DNA of 35,835 bases from Gammaproteobacteria bacterium. GTDB taxonomy: Bacteria; Pseudomonadota; Gammaproteobacteria; Steroidobacterales; Steroidobacteraceae. The position numbers and the translations under genes were made by a program. The notes beneath the pieces were generated by a model, which had not been told where the DNA came from, did no database searches, and saw nothing but the letters and a program-made list of their open reading frames with translations. Below are positions 18,210 to 27,059 of this stretch, piece after piece. The stretch's first letter is position 1, and every line of letters begins with the position of its first letter. The stretch lies in the NCBI GenBank assembly GCA_003132425.1, contig PKXS01000139.1, positions 1-35,835 on the forward strand, read 5' to 3'.

Positions 18210-19559
18210 GTGCCAAGTTTCAAACTTGTCAACCTGAAGGGTGATTTGTTCGCGACTGCGTTCTGCTTCGGTGCGCAAGCGGTCATCAAACTCGGCAGTA
18301 GCTTGATTCTTACCAGAATCCTTAATCCCGAAGCGTATGGAATTATTGCCATCATCGTGTCGATTGCATTCGTCGTGGAACTTATCGGCGATATCAACGT
18401 CACCCTATTCATCGTTCGCGACAATAATGGCGAGCAGCCGCGCTACTTAAACACCGCGCGGACGATGAATTTGGCGCGAGGCGCGTTAAACACGACCATC
18501 TTGTTTCTTCTCGCCCCGTTCATTTCCACTTCCCTCTACGATTTGCCGGCCCTGACGATTCCGCTGCGCGTTTTCTCGCTCACATTTGTCATCAGTGCAT
18601 TGCAGACGATGGCGTTTCCTGTGGCGATTCGGCGCAAACGAGCGCGGATCATCATGTATTCGGAATTAGCAGCCACCGCTGTGTCAACGGTGTTTTCTCT
18701 AGTCTACTGCTATTATTCCCGGGACTTCTGGGGAATAGTCTTCGGCATGCTGCTGAGCCGGCTTACCATGACCGTGCTCAGTTACCAATTCTATCCGGAA
18801 CTCAGACCTAAACTGCACTTCGATTGGGCGGCGGCGCGCGATATACTCGGATTCAGTAAATTCGTTATGCCGTCCAGCCTGCTCACGATTGCGATAAGTC
18901 AATTCGACAAGATCGTGTTTCTGCGGCTGTTTGATCTGAATTTGCTCGGAGTGTACGGGCTCGCCGGGAATATTGCCGGCCCCATCGAGGCGCTCATAAG
19001 CAAGATCAGCCAATCAGTGCTGTATCCGCGGTGTGCGCACAATTTTCGGGCTAACCGGGAAACCTTCGCGCTAATGTACTACACCGAAAACGTAAAGCTA
19101 TTCTTCAGCATATTGATTCTACCGGCGGCGGTCGGCGGCGCTGCTCAATTGGTCATTGCAGTACTCTACCCGTCGCGCTATGCCGAGGCCGGAGCAATCC
19201 TGCAGGCGTTCATGGTTCGGGCGGCCCTGCTGTCATTAGCCTCTCCTGCGGAAGATCTGCTTATCGCCACCGGGGAGTACCAGGTCGGTCTCTACGGTAA
19301 CGTGTTCAGGGCGATCTGGGTGTGCGCCGGGAGCTTAGGCGGATATTATCTTTTTGGCTTCATGGGATTTGTCTACGGGGCCGCATTGAGCGGCTTGCCA
19401 CCGCTCCTATACTACGTTTGGCTACAGCGGAAAAAGGGCATGTTGATCGCGAAATACGAGGCTTACAAACTGGCATTCGTGCTAGTCGTCGCGCTATCGT
19501 CGTATGTAACGAGCACAGTGATTGCGGCATTGTGGCCGACGCTCGGGATTAGATCTTGA
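18210..19559 (+). CDS. Wzx-type oligosaccharide flippase
   Basis: A 449-residue polytopic membrane protein of the MATE/MOP-exporter polysaccharide-transport family, with about 12 helices. The N-terminus (LKGDLFATAFCFGAQAVIKL then LILTRILNPEAYGIIAI) is the family signature for the first helices. It is predicted to move the undecaprenyl-linked repeat unit to the periplasmic side for the polymerase. The start is GTG 18210, directly abutting the TAA of the upstream gene with no spacer, so expression is probably coupled. Its stop overlaps the next start by one base (TGATG). Confidence 0.92.
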   Translation: MPSFKLVNLKGDLFATAFCFGAQAVIKLGSSLILTRILNPEAYGIIAIIVSIAFVVELIGDINVTLFIVRDNNGEQPRYLNTARTMNLARGALNTTILFLLAPFISTSLYDLPALTIPLRVFSLTFVISALQTMAFPVAIRRKRARIIMYSELAATAVSTVFSLVYCYYSRDFWGIVFGMLLSRLTMTVLSYQFYPELRPKLHFDWAAARDILGFSKFVMPSSLLTIAISQFDKIVFLRLFDLNLLGVYGLAGNIAGPIEALISKISQSVLYPRCAHNFRANRETFALMYYTENVKLFFSILILPAAVGGAAQLVIAVLYPSRYAEAGAILQAFMVRAALLSLASPAEDLLIATGEYQVGLYGNVFRAIWVCAGSLGGYYLFGFMGFVYGAALSGLPPLLYYVWLQRKKGMLIAKYEAYKLAFVLVVALSSYVTSTVIAALWPTLGIRS

Positions 19560-20614
19560 TGAAACCCGGCCCCGATCCAAGCGGCGCCGTCCCCACGTCC
19601 TGTCCGACCGACAACAAGGGCGAGTTGGACATCGCGGTGGTGATCGTGAGCTACAAGAGCGCGGAACTCACCATTGACAGCTTGCGCTCGGTGCAGGCGG
19701 AGCGCTCATCACCGGGTTTGCGCGTTCGGGTCGTCGTTGTCGATAACGCCTCTGGAGATACGCCTGCAATTTCGCGGGCTATTGAGACCAACGATTGGTC
19801 CTCCTGGGTCACGTTGGTCCAGGCGCCTAAGAACGGCGGCTTCGCTTACGGGAACAATCTTGGAATCCAGCGCGCTTACGCTGCCGGACCCCCGTCCTAT
19901 GTTTACTTGCTGAATCCGGACGCGCAAGTCCGAGCCGGCGCCATTGACTCGCTGCTGCGCTTCCTCGAGGCGCGTCCCGATGTCGGAATCGCGGGCAGTA
20001 GCTTCGAAAATTTGGACGGGAGCGCCTGGCCGATCTCCTTTCGATTCCCGAGTTTGATGAGCGAACTGAGCGGGGGTATCGAATTTGGACCGGTATCGAA
20101 GCTGCTTCGGCGCTGGCAAGTCGCGCGGACAATGCCTGGAATCACCGAACAGGTCGACTGGATCTGTGGCGCATCAATGATGATTCGTCCGGCGGTAATC
20201 GCTGCCATCGGTGGATTTGACGAGAACTACTTTCTCTATTTCGAGGAAACAGACTTCTGCCGGCGGTCAAAACAGGCCGGCTTTCCGACCTGGTACGTGC
20301 CGGAAAGCCGCGTCATGCACATCATGGGTCAAAGCACGAAAGTGACCGATCTCACAGGGGGCACCAAGCGTCTGCCGTCCTATTGGTTTGAGTCGCGACG
20401 GCGCTACTTCGCAGTAAGCTTCGGTATTGGCCACGCCATGGCGATCGACATCGTAGCCATCGTCGCACACTCGCTCGGATTGCTGAAACGCTTAGCGCTT
20501 GGGCGAAAGCAAACGGCGGTCCCGCACTTTATCCGGGACCTGATTCAGCATAGTGTTCTGTGGCGACGCAACCGGACCTTTCCGGCGGTTCGGTGCCGAG
20601 GTAGCTCCGATTAG
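19559..20614 (+). CDS. GT2 glycosyltransferase (rhamnosyltransferase-like)
   Basis: A 351-residue GT-A fold enzyme like WbbL-type rhamnosyltransferases. Landmarks are IAVVIVSYKSAELTIDSL at the N-terminus, VVVVDNASGD, a GGFAYGNNLGIQ acceptor loop, the metal-binding LLNPDAQV, and CGASMMIRPAVIAAIGGFDENYFLYFEETDFCRR, typical of the family. Rhamnose as donor is suggested only by similarity. The frame opens at TTG 19556, but ATG 19559 in the TGATG overlap is the likelier start. It is the last gene of the polymerase-flippase operon and converges on the hydrolase gene across 25 bases. Confidence 0.9.
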   Translation: MKPGPDPSGAVPTSCPTDNKGELDIAVVIVSYKSAELTIDSLRSVQAERSSPGLRVRVVVVDNASGDTPAISRAIETNDWSSWVTLVQAPKNGGFAYGNNLGIQRAYAAGPPSYVYLLNPDAQVRAGAIDSLLRFLEARPDVGIAGSSFENLDGSAWPISFRFPSLMSELSGGIEFGPVSKLLRRWQVARTMPGITEQVDWICGASMMIRPAVIAAIGGFDENYFLYFEETDFCRRSKQAGFPTWYVPESRVMHIMGQSTKVTDLTGGTKRLPSYWFESRRRYFAVSFGIGHAMAIDIVAIVAHSLGLLKRLALGRKQTAVPHFIRDLIQHSVLWRRNRTFPAVRCRGSSD

Positions 20615-20639
20615 TCGAATCTGCACGATACGCGATGCT

Positions 20640-22544
20640 TCAGTGGCTGCGCTCCAATTTGGCGCGGTGCAAGTCGCTCCATTCCGTGTGCGCGAACAGC
20701 TCGTCACTTAGAATCCCTTCCAGAACCGCTCTTGAACCGCTCTTGCTGAAGATGTGGTCAGCGCTATCGATGGTGTGAACGCGGCAGCGTTCGCCGAGCC
20801 GTTTGACCGACGACCCGCCTTGGATCTCAAGCAATTCAATACCGGGGTCGCCGCGCGCGAACACGAACACTACCCGCACGCCCCGCGCTCCGATTTCTTC
20901 GAGTTCCCATCCGAGATCGCGCGGCAAATGAATGCGCAGGCGTCGAGCCACATCGCGCAGTGTCGACTCCAGCGCCAGGAGCGGGCGCTGGATATAGATC
21001 TTCACGATTCGCCAGATATTCACCTTGCCGGTCAGCAGGCGCTTCCAAGCGTCCACTGAAAATACCTGGCGGCGGTAGACACCGGGATTTTGAACAACTT
21101 CCGCCAACTGCAGATCGTTGAGCGTCATGCCCTTCTTCCAGAAGTAGTTCTGCGGATTTATCATCAATATACGGTTGACGGGTACCGCCGCGACTGCAGC
21201 GCGCAGCGCGTGATAGGCGCCCGAACACAGGCCGGCAAGTGTGATATCGCGGACCCCGTAGCGGGTCCGCATAAACTCAATCGCGGCACGAATGTCGTCT
21301 ATAGCCTCGGGCGGAAAGACTTCGTTGTCAGGCCGGCCGTGCCGGGTGCCGCTGTCGCCGAGACCGGCGAGATCCATGCGCAACACGACATATCCGCGCC
21401 TGGCCCATCGCCGCGCGAGCGCGACATACATGCCGCTCGCGCCGATGTGATAGTCAGCGCCCGCGTTCAACAGTATGACCGCGCGTCGGCGCAGCTCACC
21501 CTGGGGCGGCTCGGTGACGATGCCAAATAGCACGGCCTCTGACGCAAAAAAAACCGATCGCTCGGTCAACTGCGCCTGCTGCGTTGCGCCACCGTCCGAT
21601 AATGTCAGCTCGTCGATCGGTGGGACCGTCCCGGAATCGAGGTGCTGTCCGCCGGCTTCAAGCGGCGCCGACGAAGCGCGCGGAATCTGCAGCAGCCAAT
21701 CGCGTATCGCCGCAAGCATGTCCGCTGGAACGACCGCAAATTGAGGTGCGGTCATTATCATCTCCATCACGCCTGCCAGAGCTAGCGACTTCGTCCGAAT
21801 GCCGAGTCCGGTGAGTGCCTCCACCCAACCGCGTGCCGTGGGTAGGCTACTGTCGTCAATGACCAGTATCTCGGATACCGGCGGCGCACCGGATGTCGTC
21901 AGGTCGATGCGCGCCAGCGCCGCAATGGTCGCCGCCGACAGCCGAAATCCACTGACTTCCAACGAGCCGGCGCTTGATGACTGGGAACTACCCGATGCGC
22001 TACTCGCTGATTCCCCAGATTCGGCGCCGATCGTGGCCGCCAACTGGGTCGTGCGCAGCTGGCGCAAATAGCGCCGGCCGCTGACGACAGGCGCAATGAG
22101 AATGAGACCGCCCACGACCTTGCATTGGTTGGCCGCCATCGTCGCCAATAGGCCGCCGAGCCGAACCCCAAGCAGGCACACTCGTTCGACGCCGGTGCGT
22201 CGCTGCAATTCGAGGACGGCCGCAACGATGTCCCGGGACCAGACGTCCAGTTGTTCGGCCTGAGGCTCAATCTCTGCGGAGTCGCCGGTGCCCAAATAAT
22301 CGAATCGTAAGGCGGGCACGCCGATCGCTGCCGCCGCTTCGGAAAAGGTACGCACACTGCGATGCGTGCAGATAGCCTCATAGCCGAACGGCTTGCAGAC
22401 CACGACGCCCATGTTGGTCATCTTTCCATCGGGGGGCCGGTGAAGCCAGCCAAATAGCCTGTGGTTGCCGGAGTCGAAGTACAGTGCCTGCGCCACGCCG
22501 GAAGTCGGCGCGCTATTCGGCGCAACGCACAGATCAGCACTCAT
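20640..22544 (-). CDS. Fused double alpha/beta-hydrolase, EPS-associated
   Basis: A 634-residue protein with two alpha/beta-hydrolase domains in tandem, about residues 20-290 and 330-630. They are joined partly by low-complexity Ser/Ala sequence (residues 178-194). The first domain has GVRLG (R128) at the nucleophile elbow instead of G-x-S-x-G and lacks a clear catalytic His. The second has GLCSG with C440 at the elbow, D566 (ARGDPG) and H597 (SADHIF), so its triad may be Cys-Asp-His. Exosortase-associated EPS loci often encode two separate hydrolases; here one polypeptide appears to combine them. A role in EPS acyl-group removal or lipid intermediate turnover is speculative. It is transcribed opposite to its flanks. 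Confidence 0.82.
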   Translation of the reverse strand: MSADLCVAPNSAPTSGVAQALYFDSGNHRLFGWLHRPPDGKMTNMGVVVCKPFGYEAICTHRSVRTFSEAAAAIGVPALRFDYLGTGDSAEIEPQAEQLDVWSRDIVAAVLELQRRTGVERVCLLGVRLGGLLATMAANQCKVVGGLILIAPVVSGRRYLRQLRTTQLAATIGAESGESASSASGSSQSSSAGSLEVSGFRLSAATIAALARIDLTTSGAPPVSEILVIDDSSLPTARGWVEALTGLGIRTKSLALAGVMEMIMTAPQFAVVPADMLAAIRDWLLQIPRASSAPLEAGGQHLDSGTVPPIDELTLSDGGATQQAQLTERSVFFASEAVLFGIVTEPPQGELRRRAVILLNAGADYHIGASGMYVALARRWARRGYVVLRMDLAGLGDSGTRHGRPDNEVFPPEAIDDIRAAIEFMRTRYGVRDITLAGLCSGAYHALRAAVAAVPVNRILMINPQNYFWKKGMTLNDLQLAEVVQNPGVYRRQVFSVDAWKRLLTGKVNIWRIVKIYIQRPLLALESTLRDVARRLRIHLPRDLGWELEEIGARGVRVVFVFARGDPGIELLEIQGGSSVKRLGERCRVHTIDSADHIFSKSGSRAVLEGILSDELFAHTEWSDLHRAKLERSH

Positions 22545-23093
22545 AGGCTACCGACGCTCGATAACACGACCTGGAGTCAAATGATGCGCTATTCATTGCG
22601 TTCCGCAAGTTTATCGGCATTCCGTCAGTGTATTCGACAACCGGCTTTGGAGTCCGTGAGCGATCGCACCTTTCCATTTAACAAAAGCTGAACCACGAGG
22701 GCCACGGGTTAACGCCATCCAAAAACGAGCTTCGAGGCAGGGCCTAAGTAACTCTCCATTCGACGCGCGCGTGCCGCGCATCCGCTGAACTTCTTGGGCA
22801 CTGTTACCCGCCGACCTTAGAATTGATAGTCTCCCCTCGATGCAACGCGATCTTGGCGCTGTCTTTAGGTATGTCTTGGTTCATCGTCTTCGCAATCCAC
22901 AGATCAAAGTGCGGTGCACCTGATCGAATGGCCGCTGCTCATCCCGTAAGCTATAATAAATGCGACGCACCAACAGATACAATTTTATGCTGCCCTACCA
23001 GAAAGCGCCTCTCTTCGCGCGAACCGCTTCCGCTGGGGCCGCCAGAATACCGTTTGAACCCGCCTGGACTGCCCAGTCGAGCGATGGCGTAGG
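22545..23093. other. Divergent intergenic region with a -10-like TATAAT
   Basis: No gene is seen in 549 bases. A perfect TATAAT is at 22952-22957, but its -35 position reads poorly (TGGCCG). It sits about 140 bases upstream of the GT2 start at 23094, so it is the best candidate promoter for the four-gene glycosyltransferase operon. The hydrolase promoter must lie near the left end. Confidence 0.45.
22929..22957 (+). promoter_or_regulatory. Possible promoter of the glycosyltransferase operon
   Basis: The -10 is TATAAT at 22952-22957, an exact consensus match. The hexamer 17 bases upstream (22929-22934) matches the -35 poorly, so any activity probably needs an activator. Inference from one good element. 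Confidence 0.3.
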
Positions 23094-24119
23094 ATGAGCG
23101 CAGAACTCGCTCGACAGCCAACGCATCAAGATAGCGGCCCCTCCGGAGCAGTCGGCGTGGTCGTGATCGGGCGCAACGAGGGTGAGCGGCTGAGACGCTG
23201 CCTCGAATCGGTTTGCCGCGCCGCAAAACGAGTGGTCTACGTGGACTCCGATTCCAACGATGGGTCCGTTGCGATGAGCCGTGCGCTGGGCGTCGCGGTC
23301 GTGGAACTCGATATGCGCACTCCATTTACCGCTGCGCGCGCCCGAAACGAAGGTTTCGCTCGATTACTCGGGGAACAGCCGGCGTTGGATTACGTATTCT
23401 TCGTCGACGGCGATTGCGAGGTCATCCAGGGCTGGCTGGAAAGCGCCGGCCGATTTCTCGACCAGCATCCAGACGTCGCGGTTGTGTGGGGACGCCGGCG
23501 GGAGCGGTTTCCGGAGAAGTCCGTGTACAACCTGCTCTGCGATCTCGAGTGGGATCAATTCCCCTTAGGCGAAACAATCGCCTGCGGTGGCGATGCGCTG
23601 ATGCGCGTGGATGCCTTTCAGCAATCGAAGGGCTTCCGGGCGGATCTGATCTGCGGCGAAGAGCCCGAACTGTGCGTTCGATTGCGCCAAGCGGATTGGC
23701 GAATCTGGCGCCTGGACGAAGAGATGACCCTGCACGATGCCGCTATTTATCGCTTCGGCCAGTGGTGGAAGCGAGCGCTCCGGGGCGGTTACGGGTTTGC
23801 ACAGGGCGCTTGGATACACGGCGCGCCGCCGGAACGGCATTGGGTGTCGGAGTCTCGCCGCGCGTGGATGTGGGGACTTTGGGTCCCCATCGCCGTGTTG
23901 GCTCTGGTTCTCACGTTCGGATGGTGGGGCCTGTTGTCTCTGATTGTCTATCCGCTTCAGGTCATCCGTCTTGCGCTGCGCGGCAAGTATTCCGCCCGGG
24001 AGAACTGGTGGAGAGCCGGGGGGCTGGTTCTTTGCAAGTTCCCGGAGATGCTCGGCCAGTTAAAATTCCTCCGGGATCGTCGTCGAAACGTCCAATCGCG
24101 GCTAATCGAATACAAGTAG
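23094..24119 (+). CDS. GT2 glycosyltransferase with C-terminal membrane helices
   Basis: A 341-residue GT-A fold enzyme. The core shows VGVVVIGRNEGERLRRCLES, then VYVDSDSNDGS, the metal-binding DXD in YVFFVDGDCEV, then GGDALMRVDAF and GEEPELCVRLRQ. Two hydrophobic segments at about residues 265-300 anchor it to the inner membrane. ATG 23094 follows a weak ribosome site. Enzymes like this are common in exosortase-type EPS clusters. It starts an operon whose next gene begins 8 bases after its stop. Confidence 0.9.
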   Translation: MSAELARQPTHQDSGPSGAVGVVVIGRNEGERLRRCLESVCRAAKRVVYVDSDSNDGSVAMSRALGVAVVELDMRTPFTAARARNEGFARLLGEQPALDYVFFVDGDCEVIQGWLESAGRFLDQHPDVAVVWGRRRERFPEKSVYNLLCDLEWDQFPLGETIACGGDALMRVDAFQQSKGFRADLICGEEPELCVRLRQADWRIWRLDEEMTLHDAAIYRFGQWWKRALRGGYGFAQGAWIHGAPPERHWVSESRRAWMWGLWVPIAVLALVLTFGWWGLLSLIVYPLQVIRLALRGKYSARENWWRAGGLVLCKFPEMLGQLKFLRDRRRNVQSRLIEYK

Positions 24120-24127
24120 CGCCCGTT

Positions 24128-25339
24128 TTGAAGATTGCGTACCTCATCAACCAATACCCCAAGGTCAGTCACAGCTTCATCCGGCGAGAGATTCTTGCCT
24201 TGGAACGCCAAGGGTTCGAGGTGCAGCGGATTGCATTGCGTGGATGGGGCGAGCAGCTACCGGACCAAGATGACCGGCAGGAGCAGGAGCGAACCCGTTA
24301 TGTGCTGCGGCAGGGCCCTTGGGCTCTCCTGGCGCCAACGCTTCGCGTTCTGCTGCGCGCACCGGTGCGGTTCATCGGAGCGCTACGGTTGGTTTTCAAA
24401 ATGGCCCGCGATTCGGATCGGTCCCTGCCGTACCACTTGATCTACTTCGCCGAGGCGTGCCGAATCATGCCTTGGCTGTGCGAATTTGGTGCTCAGCGAG
24501 TTCATGCCCATTTCGGTACCAATTCGGCCGAGGTGACCATGCTGACGCACGCGCTGGGCGGCCCGCCGTATAGCTTTACCGTTCATGGTCCGGACGAATT
24601 CATGAGGCCGATGGGCTTGGACGAGAAGATTCATCGATCGGACTTCGTGGTGGCGATCAGTAGCTTCGGTCGCAGTCAGCTCTACTTGCGATCGCGGTAC
24701 GCGGATTGGCCAAAGGTCAAAGTCGTACACTGCGGCTTGGAGCAATCGTTCTTTGAGGTCTCAGGCGGACCGGCCGCGGCTACCCAGCGTCTCGTATGCG
24801 TGGGGCGTCTCAGCGAAGCCAAAGGACAGCTTTTGCTGATAGAAGCAGTCGCACGGCTGGCTGCCAAAGGCATCCGCTGCGAATTGGTGTTAGCCGGAGA
24901 CGGCCCCATGCGCAGCGAATTGGAGAAGCTGATCGAAAAGCATGGGCTTGGCACTCAAATACGCATCACCGGCTGGATCAGCGGCAGCGAGGTTCGCGGC
25001 GAGATTCTGGCTGCCCGCGCCTTGGTGTTGCCGAGCTTTGCCGAAGGCTTACCGGTCGTGATCATGGAAGCCATGGCGCTGCGCCGCCCCGTGCTCACCA
25101 CCTACATCGCAGGGATTCCGGAACTTGTGCACTCTGGCGAGACCGGGTGGCTGTTCGCGGCCGGCTCCGTGGACGAGCTCGCGAGCGCGATGGAGGACTG
25201 CCTGTCGAGGCCGCTGGAAGACTTGCAGAGAATGGGCGATGCGAGTTACAACCGTGTCATCGCACGCCATTCGATCGATAACGAAGCGGGCAAACTGGCA
25301 GAACTCTTCCGCGCGCCAAGCTATCCTGCTCGCCCGTAG
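24128..25339 (+). CDS. GT4 glycosyltransferase (WcaL/EpsD-like)
   Basis: A 403-residue retaining GT-B enzyme. The N-terminus LKIAYLINQYPKVSHSFIRR is the characteristic opening of the WcaL-type subgroup. Further landmarks are VHAHFGTNSAE, then TVHGPDEF, GRLSEAKGQ, LAGDGPM and the donor-site E-x7-E in EGLPVVIMEAMALRRPVL. The start is taken as TTG 24128, 8 bases after the upstream stop. The reading frame stays open far to the left (from 23213) through the previous gene in another frame, but that part is not protein-like. An automated call could wrongly extend the protein by about 300 residues. The next gene begins 7 bases downstream. Confidence 0.92.
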   Translation: MKIAYLINQYPKVSHSFIRREILALERQGFEVQRIALRGWGEQLPDQDDRQEQERTRYVLRQGPWALLAPTLRVLLRAPVRFIGALRLVFKMARDSDRSLPYHLIYFAEACRIMPWLCEFGAQRVHAHFGTNSAEVTMLTHALGGPPYSFTVHGPDEFMRPMGLDEKIHRSDFVVAISSFGRSQLYLRSRYADWPKVKVVHCGLEQSFFEVSGGPAAATQRLVCVGRLSEAKGQLLLIEAVARLAAKGIRCELVLAGDGPMRSELEKLIEKHGLGTQIRITGWISGSEVRGEILAARALVLPSFAEGLPVVIMEAMALRRPVLTTYIAGIPELVHSGETGWLFAAGSVDELASAMEDCLSRPLEDLQRMGDASYNRVIARHSIDNEAGKLAELFRAPSYPARP

Positions 25340-25346
25340 GTATCCC

Positions 25347-25862
25347 ATGTTCGAGAACATCCGGCAAGACTTGAAGGCGCACGGCGGCAACTGGGGTGCG
25401 CAGGGCTTCTGGGTGCTGGTGGTCTATCGGTTCGGCCGCTGGCGCTACGGGGTGCGCCCGTTGCTGCTGCGAAAGCTCTTATCCCTCATCTACAGGATCT
25501 GGTACAAGCTCATCCAGATGAGTACCGGAGTCGAGCTGCCTTGCGAAGTGCCGATCGGCCAGAACTTTATGATCGATCACTTCGGCGGAATTATCGTCAG
25601 CGGCTACGCTAAGTTCGGCGACAACTGCCGGATACGCACTGGGGTAGTGGTCGGCTTGCAGCGCGTCGATGAGCCCTGCGCGCCGGTGTTCGGAAATAAC
25701 GTGGATATCGGCGTCGGCGCCAAGATCCTCGGAGACATCTCGATCGGCAACAATGTCGTCATCGGCGCAAATGCAGTGGTGCTCAGCGACATTCCCGATG
25801 ACTGCATTGCCGTGGGCATTCCCGCTGTCATCAAACCGAGACGGATTCCGGGTTCTTGTTGA
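25347..25862 (+). CDS. Serine-acetyltransferase-like hexapeptide protein
   Basis: A 171-residue left-handed beta-helix acetyltransferase of the CysE-like type. It has an N-terminal helical region (FENIRQDLKAHGGNWGAQGF), a catalytic-type H78 in GQNFMIDHFGGIIVSG, then hexapeptide repeats ending VDIGVGAKILGDISIGNNVV and PAVIKP. The reading frame is open from 25125, but ATG 25347 gives the family's compact length. It lacks the long N-terminal domain of housekeeping CysE. EPS loci often carry such shortened copies, which are thought to acetylate sugars or amino-acid substituents. It overlaps the next gene by a few bases (TTGTTGA). Confidence 0.88.
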   Translation: MFENIRQDLKAHGGNWGAQGFWVLVVYRFGRWRYGVRPLLLRKLLSLIYRIWYKLIQMSTGVELPCEVPIGQNFMIDHFGGIIVSGYAKFGDNCRIRTGVVVGLQRVDEPCAPVFGNNVDIGVGAKILGDISIGNNVVIGANAVVLSDIPDDCIAVGIPAVIKPRRIPGSC

Positions 25863-27049
25863 CGCTCCTGGAATTCCTTCTTGGCGGTGCGGCCCTGGTG
25901 CTGCTTCTTCCGGTCCTTGTATTGTTTTTGGAAGTCCTGCTCGCCACCACCAACTGCGGCGGCCCATCGACCGAGGAAGGCGAGCGCCGGCGCGTGGCGA
26001 TTCTGGTTCCGGCCCACAACGAGGCCTCCATCATTGCCGGTGTGCTCCGCTCAGTCATTCCGCAGCTTGCCGGCTCGGACCGGTTGCTGGTCGTTGCGGA
26101 CAACTGCTCTGACGACACCGCATCGGTCGCAATCGCTGCAGGGGCGGAGGTGGTTAGGCGCACGGATCTTTCCCGTCGCGGCAAGGGTTATGCGCTCGAC
26201 TTTGGCGTTCGGCACCTTGAGAGGGACGCGCCGGACATCGTTATAATCATCGATGCGGATTGCCGAGTCGCCGCGGGCTCTATCGATAGGCTGGTTCGCG
26301 TGTGTGCGCGGACGGGACGACCCGTCCAATCCCTCTATCTGATGCATGCTCCGAAGGGCGCCGGCCTGAAGACGCGCATAGCGGAGTTTGCGTGGATCGT
26401 TAAGAACCAAGCTCGCCCGGAGGGACTGCATCGCCTTGGGCTGCCCTGCCAATTGATGGGAACGGGAATGGCGTTTACCTGGTTGTGCATCAGTACATCG
26501 GAGCTAGCGACCGGTCACATCGTAGAGGATCTCAAACTAGGGATCGATCTGGCGAGCGCCGGGACACCGGCATTGTTTTGTCCTGAGGCGCTCGTTACCA
26601 GCATCTTTCCCGAATCGAGCGAGGGCATTCAGACCCAGCGCACGCGCTGGGAGCATGGACACCTCGCGCTTATCCTAAGCGATGTCCCGCGCCTGCTCCT
26701 GGAATCACTGACTACGCACAATGTGGGCCTGATGACATTGGCTCTTGATCTCAGCGTACCGCCGCTGGCGCTACTGATGCTACTGATGGCCGTGGTTTGG
26801 CTTGCCAGTGTACTTTTTCTCATCCTTGCAAAGGCGCAATTTCCGTTCGTCATTGCTACCACGGCGGCAGTGCTGCTCGCGCTCTCCGTGTTGCTTTCCT
26901 GGCGGCGCTATGGCCGAAATATCATCTCGCTAGGCAGCCTAGCGTACGCTTTGATCTACGCAGTATGGAAGATCCCATTGTATTTGCGGTTTCTGGTGTC
27001 GCGGCAGCGGGTATGGACTCGTTCGAAGCGGGACGAAGACCAACCCTGA
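25856..27049 (+). CDS. Membrane GT2 glycosyltransferase
   Basis: A 397-residue processive-looking GT2 protein. An N-terminal membrane helix lies at residues 3-27, and a GT-A core follows with VAILVPAHNEASIIAGVL, VVADNCSDDT and the metal-site IIIDADCRV. HIVEDLKLGIDLA (ED motif) and QRTRWEHGH (Q-x-x-R-W) are typical of membrane-linked GT2 enzymes. Three or four helices lie in the C-terminal third. Start codons are TTG at 25856 or 25859; both overlap the upstream stop. It ends the four-gene operon and lies just right of the convergent oxygenase gene. The Q-x-x-R-W motif hints at chain extension, but a single-sugar role is equally possible. Confidence 0.9.
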   Translation: MLTLLEFLLGGAALVLLLPVLVLFLEVLLATTNCGGPSTEEGERRRVAILVPAHNEASIIAGVLRSVIPQLAGSDRLLVVADNCSDDTASVAIAAGAEVVRRTDLSRRGKGYALDFGVRHLERDAPDIVIIIDADCRVAAGSIDRLVRVCARTGRPVQSLYLMHAPKGAGLKTRIAEFAWIVKNQARPEGLHRLGLPCQLMGTGMAFTWLCISTSELATGHIVEDLKLGIDLASAGTPALFCPEALVTSIFPESSEGIQTQRTRWEHGHLALILSDVPRLLLESLTTHNVGLMTLALDLSVPPLALLMLLMAVVWLASVLFLILAKAQFPFVIATTAAVLLALSVLLSWRRYGRNIISLGSLAYALIYAVWKIPLYLRFLVSRQRVWTRSKRDEDQP

Positions 27050-27059
27050 CACAGGGTCT

